Shown here: in pieces, positions 33,727-42,197 of the stretch
Numbering within the stretch: position 1 is the stretch's first letter
Layout: every line of letters begins with the position of its first letter
Assembly (NCBI RefSeq): GCF_003402475.1
Contig: NZ_BFAB01000014.1
Coordinates: forward strand, 42,422-106,421
DNA: 64,000 nucleotides
Direction of reading: 5' to 3'
Source of the DNA: Mycobacterium sp. MFM001
Lineage (GTDB): Bacteria > Actinomycetota > Actinomycetes > Mycobacteriales > Mycobacteriaceae
Program-made: the position numbers and the translations under genes
Notes under the pieces: model-generated
Database searches by the model: none
What the model saw: only the letters and a program-made list of their open reading frames with translations
What the model was told of the DNA's origin: nothing

Positions 33727-35366
33727 GTGTCGGCCCGCAGCAGCAGCACGCCGCTCGGTGTCAGGCCGCCGCTGCTGACCACGCCGACGCTGGCATCGGC
33801 GACTTGGCGTTCGCCGGCCTCGCCGCGCAGTTGGCTGACCGCTTCGTGCAGCAGGCCCATGCCGTGGGTGCGGCCGTGGGACAGTTGGCCGCCGTGCGTG
33901 TTCAGCGGCAGGAGGCCATCGCGGGCGATGTTCTTGCCGCCGTCCAAAAACTCTCGGGCGCCCCCGATCTCGCAAAAGCCCAGCGCCTCGATCCAGGACA
34001 GGCAGTTCATCGTGAACCCGTCGTACAACTCGGCGACGTCGACGTCCTCGGACCGCAGCGAAGTTCGCGACCACATGTGTGCCGACTGGCCGAGCACCTG
34101 AGGCTCGTGGGTCAACGTGCTTTGGTCCCAGTCGATCCGCTCGATGATCTGGGTGCCCACCGCCTCCACCAGTACCGGCGGCTTGGCCAGGTCGCGGGCT
34201 GCGTCGACGGCGGACACGACGACGGCGATGGCTCCGTCGCAGGGCACGTCGCAGTCGTAGAGCCCGAACGGCGTGGTGATCGGCCGCGCGCCCAGGTAGT
34301 CCTCCATCGTCATCGGCGACCGATAGACCGCCGACGGGTTGAGTTCGGCATTCGCCCGCTGATTCAGCGCGATCCAGCCCAGCGTCTCCTTCGTCGTCCC
34401 GTACCGGTGCATGTGCCGCTGCGCGTTCATCGCCAGCGTGTGCGCGGCCGAGGTGGCGCCGAACGGATACTGCCAGCTGGCGGTTCGCCCGGCGGGCGGA
34501 ACGATCTTGCCCTGCTTCATCAACTCGTTGTACGTGGCTTCCCACAAGGTGCGGAAGCACAGCACGTGGCGGGCCAGGCCGGCGGCAACCGCAAGCATCG
34601 CGGCGATCACCGACCCGCCCGGTCCGAAGGTTTCGATGCCGCCGTTGTGCCACACCGGCCGGATTCCGAGCGCAGCTTCGAGTGCGGTGACCCCGCCTTC
34701 GCCGAAGCCGCCGAGATTGCCGCCGCCGGGATATGTTGACAGGCCATCGATGTCGTCGAGACTCAGGCCGGCGTCGGCGATCGCGGCCTCGCAGGCCTGC
34801 ACGGTCAGTTGCAGCGGCGGCACCATCAGCCGGCGGCCGATGTCCGACATGCCGATCCCGGTGAGTGCGACCTTGTCCTCGAACTTCTCGCGGCGCAGCA
34901 TCGGCCGCACGTGCGCACCGAAACTCTCCGGCGCGATCTCGTCGACGGGTAGAGCGCCTAGGGGACCTGCTACCGGCCGGAACAACGGCAGCCACACGTC
35001 GTCGGCCTGCTCGAAGACGACCTCCACCGGCTGGCCGAGCTGAAGCTGATCAGGCTCGCACTCAATGATGTTGGTGGTCAACCGGACTCGCGGATCTTCG
35101 GCTATCGCCACCTGCGCCACCACGTACGGCGCCGGCAGGTCCGGCAGGCTGAACCGGTGATTGACGGTGAAGCCGGCCAGCGTGCCTCGACCCGACACCG
35201 CCCGCACACCTATGTTGTGGGACCGGCAATACCGGCACACCGGAGCGGGCGGATGGATCAAAGCATTGCAGTCGGTGCATTCCTGCAGCCGTAGCGTGCC
35301 GTCTTCGCCTGACTTCCAGAAGAACTCGTTGTCGGGCGTGAGCAGGGGCAGCGGGCGTCCGGTCAC
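33723..35366 (-). CDS. DUF35 (Zn-ribbon/OB-fold) fused to a thiolase-like domain without the usual Cys
   Basis: A 547-residue fusion. The N-terminus is a DUF35 zinc ribbon with C30, C33, C44 and C47, then an OB-fold (residues about 50-140). From about 150 comes a thiolase/SCP-x-like domain. The nucleophile region reads ETFGPGGSV, with no cysteine, and the GHPxG histidine region reads NTHGGQLSHGRTHG. This pattern resembles the Ltp2-type retro-aldolase partner of DUF35 proteins in steroid side-chain degradation rather than a true thiolase. GTG 35366 overlaps the ferredoxin stop (GTGA); an upstream open frame is a shadow. Confidence 0.85.
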   Translation of the reverse strand: MTGRPLPLLTPDNEFFWKSGEDGTLRLQECTDCNALIHPPAPVCRYCRSHNIGVRAVSGRGTLAGFTVNHRFSLPDLPAPYVVAQVAIAEDPRVRLTTNIIECEPDQLQLGQPVEVVFEQADDVWLPLFRPVAGPLGALPVDEIAPESFGAHVRPMLRREKFEDKVALTGIGMSDIGRRLMVPPLQLTVQACEAAIADAGLSLDDIDGLSTYPGGGNLGGFGEGGVTALEAALGIRPVWHNGGIETFGPGGSVIAAMLAVAAGLARHVLCFRTLWEATYNELMKQGKIVPPAGRTASWQYPFGATSAAHTLAMNAQRHMHRYGTTKETLGWIALNQRANAELNPSAVYRSPMTMEDYLGARPITTPFGLYDCDVPCDGAIAVVVSAVDAARDLAKPPVLVEAVGTQIIERIDWDQSTLTHEPQVLGQSAHMWSRTSLRSEDVDVAELYDGFTMNCLSWIEALGFCEIGGAREFLDGGKNIARDGLLPLNTHGGQLSHGRTHGMGLLHEAVSQLRGEAGERQVADASVGVVSSGGLTPSGVLLLRADT

Positions 35367-35674
35367 CGGGTGAACCCCCACTCCGCTTCGTTGTCCTCGG
35401 CTTTGACGCCGGCGGCAGGGTCCTCCGCAGTGGCGGACGACGGGGGATGGGTGCCGGTGGGTCGGTGCTCGCCGACCTCCATGATCGCGTGCACCGGGCA
35501 GTCCAGCAGTGCGCGCATGACGGCGTCGTGGTCTTCCTCGGCGACGGTGCCGTCGCCGATCAGCGACGCGTAACCCCAGTCGTCGAGCGAGAAATACTTC
35601 GGGGCGTGTCTGGCGCAGATGCCGAAGCCGTCGCAGATGGTGCGGTCCAGGCGGATCGTCATGCGTTCGGTCAT
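35363..35674 (-). CDS. Single-cluster ferredoxin with C-terminal tail (CxxFxxC type)
   Basis: A 103-residue ferredoxin with C14, C20 and C59 as ligands and phenylalanine 17 at the variable position. A tail of about 40 residues (rich in P, T, A and E) follows the remote cysteine and is probably unstructured. Start 35674 overlaps the NuoF-like stop by four bases. The direct pairing with a NuoF-like flavoprotein suggests that it receives electrons from it. Confidence 0.9.
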   Translation of the reverse strand: MTERMTIRLDRTICDGFGICARHAPKYFSLDDWGYASLIGDGTVAEEDHDAVMRALLDCPVHAIMEVGEHRPTGTHPPSSATAEDPAAGVKAEDNEAEWGFTR

Positions 35675-36903
35675 AGCGACTCCACCTCGTAGGGTCGGTG
35701 GGCGCGAAACACCGCGGCATGGCATGTCTCGCAGGCGTTCTCGAGGTGGCGATCCACCGCATGCGGGAACTGGTTGAGCAAACTGGCCGCCATATTGCAG
35801 GCGGCGTCTAGCGTCGCGCAGGCGCCGCGACCGCGCAGCATCACCGACCAGCGCCGCAGCCGGGTCAGGTCCTCACTGGTCGCCACCCCGTCGCGCAACG
35901 CGCCGGCCACCGCTGCCATCGCCGCCGTGCCGTTGAAGCACGAGCCGCACTGCCCGGCGTTCTCGCGATCGAAGTACGCCAGCACCGACGCGGCGACGGC
36001 GACCGCGCAGTCGTCGGTGAGCACCGTGATGGCGCCGGCGCCCAGCCCGCTACCGAGCCTGCGCAGCGTCTCGTGGTCCAGCGTCGCGTCGAGCACGTCG
36101 CGGTTGAGCAGCCCCGCGAAGTAGCCGCCCATCAGCACACCCTTGACATGGTCAGGTGAAATACCATGCAGCCCAAGCAGTTCAGTGAACGGCAGACCGT
36201 GCGGGATTTCGTAGAGCCCGGGCGGCCGGCCGGCGCCGGTGATCGTCATCAGGAAGGTGCCCGGCGACAGCGGCGTGCCCTGGGCGCGAAACGCCGCGGC
36301 GCCATGCTCCTGCAAATAGGGCAGATTGGCCAGCGTCTCGACATTGCTTACCAGCGTGGGCAGCCCACCGACCCCCTCCTGGAACGGGCGGGGCGGCTTG
36401 TCGGTCGGCTTGACCGGGCCACCGTTGAGAGCGCGTACCGCTGCCGTCTCTTCGCCGGCCACGTAGCCCGGATCGACGAGTCGCACGCTCACCGCAACAC
36501 CGAGGTCGTCGAACACCGCTTCCTCGACGCTGCGCGCCGATTGCGGGTCGGACACATAGACATAGGCGCGGTCTGCGCCCACGATCGCTGACGCCAGGCG
36601 CAGCCCGTCGAGCACCAGGTGCGGCCGGTTGCGCAGCAGCCAGCGGTCCTTGACCGAAGCCGGTTCTCCCTCTTCGCCGTTCGCGACGACGACAGCGCCA
36701 CCCGCAGCGCGGCCGTTGTCCCGCACCGTGCGCAGTTTGACCGCGAGCGGGAACGCGGCACCCCCGCGGCCGAGCAGCCCGCTGCGGTCGACCTCGCCGA
36801 GCAGGTCGTCGGCCGACGCCAAGGGGCGGTAACTACTGGGCGCATCGCCCAGTAGTCGCGGTGCAAGGTCGGGCCAGGCGGCGACGGTTAGGCTGGGGGC
36901 CAT
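35671..36903 (-). CDS. NuoF-like NADH-binding flavo-iron-sulfur protein
   Basis: A 410-residue protein like the NADH-binding subunit of complex I but standing alone. GLLGRGGAAF (residues 42-51), NGEEGEPASVKDR (75-87) and VAGEETAA correspond to the FMN/NADH blocks, and the C-terminal region keeps cysteines in QCGSC and later CETC for a [4Fe-4S] site. No other complex-I gene is near, so it more likely reduces the neighbouring ferredoxin with NADH for P450 or Rieske enzymes. ATG 36903 overlaps the start codon of the divergent gene at 36902. Confidence 0.85.
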   Translation of the reverse strand: MAPSLTVAAWPDLAPRLLGDAPSSYRPLASADDLLGEVDRSGLLGRGGAAFPLAVKLRTVRDNGRAAGGAVVVANGEEGEPASVKDRWLLRNRPHLVLDGLRLASAIVGADRAYVYVSDPQSARSVEEAVFDDLGVAVSVRLVDPGYVAGEETAAVRALNGGPVKPTDKPPRPFQEGVGGLPTLVSNVETLANLPYLQEHGAAAFRAQGTPLSPGTFLMTITGAGRPPGLYEIPHGLPFTELLGLHGISPDHVKGVLMGGYFAGLLNRDVLDATLDHETLRRLGSGLGAGAITVLTDDCAVAVAASVLAYFDRENAGQCGSCFNGTAAMAAVAGALRDGVATSEDLTRLRRWSVMLRGRGACATLDAACNMAASLLNQFPHAVDRHLENACETCHAAVFRAHRPYEVESL

Positions 36904-37354
36904 GCGGACTGCGGTGGTGCGGGTCGGTGTCGACCCGTCGGGCGCGCTCACCGAGGCAGAGTTAGACAAGGGCATGGCCACCCTCCTGGAACTGGCGCAG
37001 GCGACCGGCGCCGAGGTGCTGCCGGTGTCCCCCCGCGAAGTACAGCTGCTGATCGCCGGCAGCGGCGCCGACGCGGTCAAGGAGACCGCTGTCGAGTTGT
37101 GCGCCAAGGCTTTCGGCACCAATCCGGTGCCGGGGGTCGTCACCTATGTCAGCCGTGGCACCGACGACGACGCGTACGGCGTACTGGCCGGCTTCGGGCT
37201 CACCGGCGAGATCCGGCGGGTTCCCGGCCACGAGGGGTTCGACGTCGTGTACGTGACGCTGCGCGAGGCCGATCTGGAGCGCATCCCGGAAAGCCGCATT
37301 CACACCGCGCTGGAGGCCTCGCTGAACTGCGAGGTCCACATTCTCACCACGTAA
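36902..37354 (+). CDS. Hypothetical protein, divergent from the NuoF-like gene
   Basis: A 150-residue protein that I do not recognise. It has an alternating strand-helix pattern, ending in LEASLNCEVHILTT, and no signal peptide, membrane segment or metal cluster. Its ATG shares two bases with the ATG of the divergent NuoF-like gene (CATG), so there is almost no room for either promoter between them. A start a few residues further in is possible. It is followed by a convergent hydrolase five bases away. Confidence 0.7.
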   Translation: MRTAVVRVGVDPSGALTEAELDKGMATLLELAQATGAEVLPVSPREVQLLIAGSGADAVKETAVELCAKAFGTNPVPGVVTYVSRGTDDDAYGVLAGFGLTGEIRRVPGHEGFDVVYVTLREADLERIPESRIHTALEASLNCEVHILTT

Positions 37355-37359
37355 AGCCA

Positions 37360-38241
37360 TCAGCCGTCCAGAAACTCGAGAATCGCGGGGGCGGCCTGCA
37401 CCCAGGTGTCGAACATGTTGAAGCGGTCGACCTTGCCCGCCGCCCGTTCTTCGGCTGCACGTTCCCAGGCGTCCTCGGGCCACGGCGGATCGATCAACTT
37501 CGATCCCTTGATCAGGCAGCTGACCTCCAGCGAAGTGCGCTTGGGGTGATCCCAGTCGTTCTCCCCGCCGCGGATGATCAGTGTGGGAACCGTGATCCGG
37601 TCGAACATTTCGTCGTCCACCCCGGGAATGGTCTGGCCCGGCTTGGACACGAAGGCGTTGAGCCAGCGCAGCATCACCTTGAGGAACTCGTCGCGGTCGA
37701 AATCGAGGAATCGCTGCTTGTTGTTGGGGTTCTCCTCGATGCGTTCGCGCCACTCGGGGACCTTCACCACCCCCTCCATCCCGGTGCCGCGCGCCGCGAG
37801 GATGCTCGGAATCACGTAATACGAACCGAGGACGAAGGTTCCGTAGATGCCGCCGACGATGTTCCACACCACCAGCTTGGTCACCAGCTCGGGATAGAGC
37901 ATCGTGGTCAGCATCGAATCCCGTGCGCCGCCCGAGCCGCCGGCGATGATGCACGGCCCGAGGTCGAGCCGAGTCAGCAGGCCGTGCAGTGTTTCGGCGC
38001 GCATGTGCGACTCGCTCTGCCCGTAGAACTGCACATCGGACGCCCCGCAGTTCGGCCGGTCCCACAGCAGCACCCGATACCCGCCGTCGACCAGCGCCTC
38101 GGCCAGCGGGCGAAGACCGGGGATCTCCTTGCTGAATCGGCCGCCAGGTGTCAACACGATGAGGTCGCCTGAGCTGCCGAGGATTTCGTAGACAACGTTG
38201 CCGCCGTTGATCTCGATGGAAGACACCCCTGCTCCGCTCAT
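37360..38241 (-). CDS. Alpha/beta-hydrolase
   Basis: A 293-residue alpha/beta-hydrolase. Visible are the strand and loop VLTPGGRFSKEIPG, then the DRPNCGAS region, the nucleophile elbow GGSGGARDSM and a late D/H region. The family includes lactonases and meta-cleavage hydrolases. ATG 38241 overlaps the Rieske ferredoxin stop (ATGA). It belongs to the operon with two amidohydrolases. Confidence 0.87.
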   Translation of the reverse strand: MSGAGVSSIEINGGNVVYEILGSSGDLIVLTPGGRFSKEIPGLRPLAEALVDGGYRVLLWDRPNCGASDVQFYGQSESHMRAETLHGLLTRLDLGPCIIAGGSGGARDSMLTTMLYPELVTKLVVWNIVGGIYGTFVLGSYYVIPSILAARGTGMEGVVKVPEWRERIEENPNNKQRFLDFDRDEFLKVMLRWLNAFVSKPGQTIPGVDDEMFDRITVPTLIIRGGENDWDHPKRTSLEVSCLIKGSKLIDPPWPEDAWERAAEERAAGKVDRFNMFDTWVQAAPAILEFLDG

Positions 38242-38630
38242 GCCTGCACCATCACGTCGTTGCCGACGACCCGCACCGGGTAGGTGCGGATACTCCATTC
38301 CGGTTTGACCGCCGTCGTCCCGGTGGCCAGCTCGAAACCCCATTGATGCCAGGGGCAGTAGATGTATTCCAGGTCGCGGACCATCACCGCATCGCCGGGC
38401 GCGGACTCATCGACGACCGTACGGCCACGGGCGCGCCCCGAACATAGCGGTCCACCCTGGTGCGGGCAGTAGTTCGCGATCGCGTAGAACGTGCCGTTGA
38501 CGTTGTACACGCCGACGCCGTGCCGCCCGATCGGCACCAATTTATGTGTGCCGGGCGGAATTTCGTCCACCGTCGCGACGACGTGCTCGCGACCCTGGGC
38601 AAGCCGGGGCCGCTTGACTTCTTCGGGCAT
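38238..38630 (-). CDS. Rieske [2Fe-2S] ferredoxin-type protein
   Basis: A 130-residue stand-alone Rieske protein with C55 and H57 in YCPHQGG and C92 and H95 in YCPWHQW. Such proteins carry electrons to Rieske or P450 oxygenases; here it could serve the Rieske oxygenase at 16090, which has no partner next to it. It follows the amidohydrolase by one base and overlaps the hydrolase start. Confidence 0.92.
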   Translation of the reverse strand: MPEEVKRPRLAQGREHVVATVDEIPPGTHKLVPIGRHGVGVYNVNGTFYAIANYCPHQGGPLCSGRARGRTVVDESAPGDAVMVRDLEYIYCPWHQWGFELATGTTAVKPEWSIRTYPVRVVGNDVMVQA

Positions 38631-39776
38631 TCAGAACACCCGTACTTGACCTTCGAGCACCGGAACCGTCTCCGGCAGGTGATAGGTCTCGATGCCGTTT
38701 TTGAACATGACGGCCTCACGGGCGGCTTTGGGCAAATGCTTGACCAGCCAGCGCGGATCGTCGAAGGTCCAGTGCGGGTAATCCGAGGAGTACAGCAGGA
38801 TCTTGTCGCACTCCATCCACTCCAGCGCCCGCGTCAGCTCGGTCTTGTCCTCCGGGTAGTCCAGCGGCTGGGTGGTGAATTTGATGTGCTCCTTGAGGAT
38901 TTCGGACGGCTTGCGTTTGATGTCCATTCGCGGCTTGCGAGCCTCGTAGATGGCGTCCATCCGCCACATCAGCGGCAGCACCCAGGAAAAGGCGTGCTCG
39001 ACGAACACGATTCGCAGGGTGGGGAAGCGGTCGAAGACGCCGTCGAAGATCAGGCTCATCACCTGGTTGGCGGCCAGCAGCGAGTAGGTCACCATGAAAT
39101 CGTGGTTGTAGCTGGGGAATCCGACCGGCGGCATCGGCAGCATCTCGTAGTTGCTGCGCGACAGGTGGCAACTCACGGTGATGTCGTGCTTGGTGGCGGC
39201 CGCCCAGATCGGGTCGTACATCGGGTGGCCCCATGACGGCCGCGGCTCGGCCTTGATCAGGATCTGCGCCATGTAGGGGTGGCCGGCCCACTTTTCGATC
39301 TCGCGGGCCGCGCCCTGCGGGTCCTCGATCGCGACGCAGATCGAGCCGCGCCAACGCTCGTGCCAGTTGTTGTGGCTGTCCAGCCAGTGGTGGGCCTGCC
39401 AGTCGTTGAGCGCGGCGCACATCGCCTGGTGCGCTTCGGGCAGCCGCGGAGTGCGGCCAGCCGGCTCCAGGATCGCGATGTCGGAACCCGCCTCCATGAT
39501 CAGTTGGCGGAACGCCATGTCCGGGTCGCTGCCCGGGAATTCGCCGTCCGGCGGGAAGGTATCCACCCGCATCGCGAAGGCGTGCGCGTAGTCCGGAGCG
39601 TCGTAGTAGATCAGCTCGCCCACTTTGTGGTCGAGGAAGAACTTGCTCCGCCACGGCTCCGGGATGTATTGAGTCAGCTCGCCGCGCTTGGGCACTGGGT
39701 GGACGTCGGAGTCCACGCACCGCACGGCGATGCGCTCGGCGGCGGGAACCCGTTCTTGAGTCTGTGTGAGCGTCAT
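38631..39776 (-). CDS. Amidohydrolase family 2 protein (intact metal motif)
   Basis: A 381-residue AMDHD2-type enzyme. The metal motif reads CVDSDVHPVP, followed by VSCHLSRSNYE, FVEHAFSWVLP and YSSDYPHW, the last giving the catalytic aspartate. Members decarboxylate or hydrolyse carboxylated ring-cleavage intermediates. It lies 16 bp downstream of another amidohydrolase that has lost that aspartate. Confidence 0.88.
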   Translation of the reverse strand: MTLTQTQERVPAAERIAVRCVDSDVHPVPKRGELTQYIPEPWRSKFFLDHKVGELIYYDAPDYAHAFAMRVDTFPPDGEFPGSDPDMAFRQLIMEAGSDIAILEPAGRTPRLPEAHQAMCAALNDWQAHHWLDSHNNWHERWRGSICVAIEDPQGAAREIEKWAGHPYMAQILIKAEPRPSWGHPMYDPIWAAATKHDITVSCHLSRSNYEMLPMPPVGFPSYNHDFMVTYSLLAANQVMSLIFDGVFDRFPTLRIVFVEHAFSWVLPLMWRMDAIYEARKPRMDIKRKPSEILKEHIKFTTQPLDYPEDKTELTRALEWMECDKILLYSSDYPHWTFDDPRWLVKHLPKAAREAVMFKNGIETYHLPETVPVLEGQVRVF

Positions 39777-39792
39777 CGTGGCCTCCCTTTAT

Positions 39793-40881
39793 CTACTGTG
39801 CGGCCAACGGGGCCGGAATGTCTATGCCGTAGAGCTCGGCGGCGTTGCGCCAGCAGAACTTGTCGCGCTGCTCGGCGGTGTACGCGCTCGGCACCGACAG
39901 CGTGCTCATGTGCCAGTGCGGGTAACTGGACCCGAACATCACCATGTCGTCCTTGCCGGTGAAGCCGAACCACTCGCCGGCGAACTCGACGTCGCCCGGC
40001 CCGTCGAAGCGGCCCGCGACGAAGTGCACGTGACCGGGCAGGTAGTCGCTCGGTATCCGCGGCGCCCACGGCGTCTGTTCGAGATGCGGACGTCCGAAGG
40101 TGTCCATCCGCCAGATGAACGGCGTCACGAAGTCTGCGCAGCCGTCGGCCCAGACGAACTTCAGCGTTTCGAACCGCTCGAACACGCCCTCGGCGATCAT
40201 GTTCATCAAGTGGTACAGGTAGTTCAGCGACATGAAGCTGACGTACTGCTCGTAAGTGAGGGTGTGTCCCGACGGCGTCGGCGGAAACCCAATGCCCTCA
40301 CCGGTTTCGATGTGCACCGCCACCGGAAGGTTCGCCTCGGCGGCCGCTTCCCACAGCGGCCAGAATTGCGGCTTGCCGTAGAGCTCGCGCGACTGCAGCG
40401 GGATGCCGATCTGCACCACCTGCGGGTGGTCTTTGTAGCGGGCGAGTTCGCGCAGCGCGCCGGCGATGTCGTCGGGATTGAGCCGGATCGTGCCGCGGAA
40501 CCGCTGACCGTACTGGCCGTGCTCCAGCCAGCGCGACACCAGCATCTCGTTGTGCGCCGCACACAGCGCGCTGCCCAGGTGCCGGTCGGGCATGATGCCG
40601 CGGCCCATGGGGTGTAGGACCGCGACGTCGACGCCGCGCTCGTTGAACAGCTGGTGGCCGACGAAATCCGGATCCGATCCGGGGTAGCCACGGTCGGGCC
40701 CGTGGGTGTCGGGTGCGTATTCGCTGCCCGGGGCGCCGTACCAATCCATCTCGTAGTCGGGAAATCCGCGGCTTTTGAACGGCTCGCGAAGGAATTCGCG
40801 CAACTCGGGGGTGGACGCGAAGAAGATGTGCACGCTGGCGTCGATGACCGGCGTGCGGGTTCCGTCCGGGTGTTCTATCAC
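39793..40881 (-). CDS. Amidohydrolase family 2 protein with altered active site
   Basis: A 362-residue paralogue of the gene next to it. It keeps VIDASVHIFF and VAVHIETG, but the FVEHAFSW block reads VWADGCADF and the YSSDYPHW block reads FGSSYPHW, so the key aspartate is serine. This suggests either a non-catalytic partner of the 38631 protein or a new chemistry. It heads the operon; an 11/12 palindrome copy lies 164 bp upstream. Confidence 0.85.
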   Translation of the reverse strand: MIEHPDGTRTPVIDASVHIFFASTPELREFLREPFKSRGFPDYEMDWYGAPGSEYAPDTHGPDRGYPGSDPDFVGHQLFNERGVDVAVLHPMGRGIMPDRHLGSALCAAHNEMLVSRWLEHGQYGQRFRGTIRLNPDDIAGALRELARYKDHPQVVQIGIPLQSRELYGKPQFWPLWEAAAEANLPVAVHIETGEGIGFPPTPSGHTLTYEQYVSFMSLNYLYHLMNMIAEGVFERFETLKFVWADGCADFVTPFIWRMDTFGRPHLEQTPWAPRIPSDYLPGHVHFVAGRFDGPGDVEFAGEWFGFTGKDDMVMFGSSYPHWHMSTLSVPSAYTAEQRDKFCWRNAAELYGIDIPAPLAAQ

Positions 40882-40934
40882 CTAAACCACCCTCCGCGGC
40901 TCCGACCGCTGCGTCGGGCCAGTTGGCGATCCGC

Positions 40935-40945
40935 TAGGTAACCTA
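40935..40945. promoter_or_regulatory. Near-perfect 11-bp palindrome TAGGTAACCTA
   Basis: A palindrome apart from its central base, 54 bp before the amidohydrolase start at 40881. It may bind a second regulator or be part of the promoter. Support is weak. Confidence 0.3.
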
Positions 40946-41045
40946 ACATTCCACTTTACCGCCATTCAACGGGTTTCCGGTAAGCGTTTCGATTAATCGA
41001 ACGGCTGGTGGCCGCGCCCTACTGTAAGTCAAGTTCTTCCAGCGC

Positions 41046-41060
41046 GAGAATAACATTCTG
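41046..41060. promoter_or_regulatory. Putative operator, 11/12 palindrome copy
   Basis: GAGAAT-AAC-ATTCTG, with a single mismatch, in the divergent control region between the tandem amidohydrolases and the FadE pair. Confidence 0.55.
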
Positions 41061-41178
41061 GGACGGCCCTGCCCAGCTGGCCCATGTCGCACGGGCCTCC
41101 GCCGCTGAAGACCCATAAGCCCAGGGACTCAGGGCAACAAGCCGTTTCGCCTCGACTGAGATGGATACTTTCGCTAAT

Positions 41179-41193
41179 GAGAATGCTATTCTC
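41179..41193. promoter_or_regulatory. Putative operator, perfect GAGAATGCTATTCTC palindrome
   Basis: Both half-sites are exact. The site ends five bases before the ATG at 41199, leaving no room for a Shine-Dalgarno. The mRNA may be leaderless, with the operator overlapping the promoter or the transcription start. Confidence 0.7.
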
Positions 41194-41198
41194 GGACG

Positions 41199-42197
41199 AT
41201 GCTTCTAGAGTTCGACGCTGATCAGCGGCTGTGGCAGGAAACGGTGCGCGATGTGGTCGCCAAGCAGTGCCCGCCGGCGCTGGTGCGCAGCGTGGCCGAA
41301 GACGGCGCCGACCCCTCCGCGGTGTGGAAGGTCTATGTCGACCTCGGCTGGACCGAGCTGAACGATCCGGCCAGCGCGGTGGAGCTGGCCATCGTGACCG
41401 AGGAATTGGGCCGCGCCACCGACCCCACTCCCTATCTGGCGACGATGACCCAGTTCGCACCGCTGGTCGGCGATCGGTTCGACCCGCACGGGTCGGGGAC
41501 CGCCGTCTACAGCGGCGTCTCCGCGCGCCGGGACGGTGACGGCTGGGTGCTCGACGGCACCGCTCGCCATGTCCTGGACGGGGATCGGGCCGAGCGGCTG
41601 GCGGTGGTCACCGACGCGGCGGTGTTCGTCGTCGGCGCCGACCAGGTATCCGCCCGTCGCGCATCGGTGTTCGACCCGGTGCTGCACGTCGCCGACGTGA
41701 CGTTCGCCGGGGTCCGGGTGCCCGACACCGCCCGGCTCGGCGCCGATACCGAGCGCGCACGCCACGTCGCGCTGACCGGGATGGCGATGACGATGGTCGG
41801 CGCCTGCCAACGCATCCTCGACCTGGTTCTCGAACACGTAAGCAGCAGGCAGCAATTCGGCGTTCCGATCGGCTCGTTCCAGGCCGTCCAGCACAAGGCC
41901 GTCGACATGTACGTGGCGGTGCAGCGGGCCCGGGCGCTGGCATACTTCGCCGCGCTGACGATCGCCGAAGACGATCCCCGGCGCCGACTGGCGGCCGCGA
42001 TGGCCAAGGCGGCGGCCGGTGAGTGCCAATCGCTGGTGTTTCGCCACGGCCTGCAACTGCACGGCGCGATGGGCTTCACGTGGGAGAACGATTTGCAATT
42101 CGCGCTCAAGCGGGCCAAGGCCGGCGAGCTGATGCTCGGCGGCGCCGCGGAGCACCGGGCCATGATCGCCGAGGAATACCGTGCAACTCACCTTTGA
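41199..42197 (+). CDS. Acyl-CoA dehydrogenase, small (Glu-bearing) subunit
   Basis: A 332-residue ACAD-like protein with HGAMGFTWENDLQ, the block carrying the catalytic glutamate. The flavin-site EPGxGSD motif is absent. It overlaps the next FadE by 17 bp (GTG 42181), and the two should form a heteromeric dehydrogenase. A perfect operator sits directly before its start codon. Confidence 0.92.
   Translation: MLLEFDADQRLWQETVRDVVAKQCPPALVRSVAEDGADPSAVWKVYVDLGWTELNDPASAVELAIVTEELGRATDPTPYLATMTQFAPLVGDRFDPHGSGTAVYSGVSARRDGDGWVLDGTARHVLDGDRAERLAVVTDAAVFVVGADQVSARRASVFDPVLHVADVTFAGVRVPDTARLGADTERARHVALTGMAMTMVGACQRILDLVLEHVSSRQQFGVPIGSFQAVQHKAVDMYVAVQRARALAYFAALTIAEDDPRRRLAAAMAKAAAGECQSLVFRHGLQLHGAMGFTWENDLQFALKRAKAGELMLGGAAEHRAMIAEEYRATHL

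Larger units (their letters stand above)
40882..41198. other. 317-bp divergent control region
   Basis: No gene is visible. It contains two copies of the recurrent palindrome (41046 and 41179) and, near the amidohydrolase start, the 11-bp near-palindrome TAGGTAACCTA at 40935-40945. It must hold promoters for both the amidohydrolase operon and the acyl-CoA dehydrogenase pair. Confidence 0.6.
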
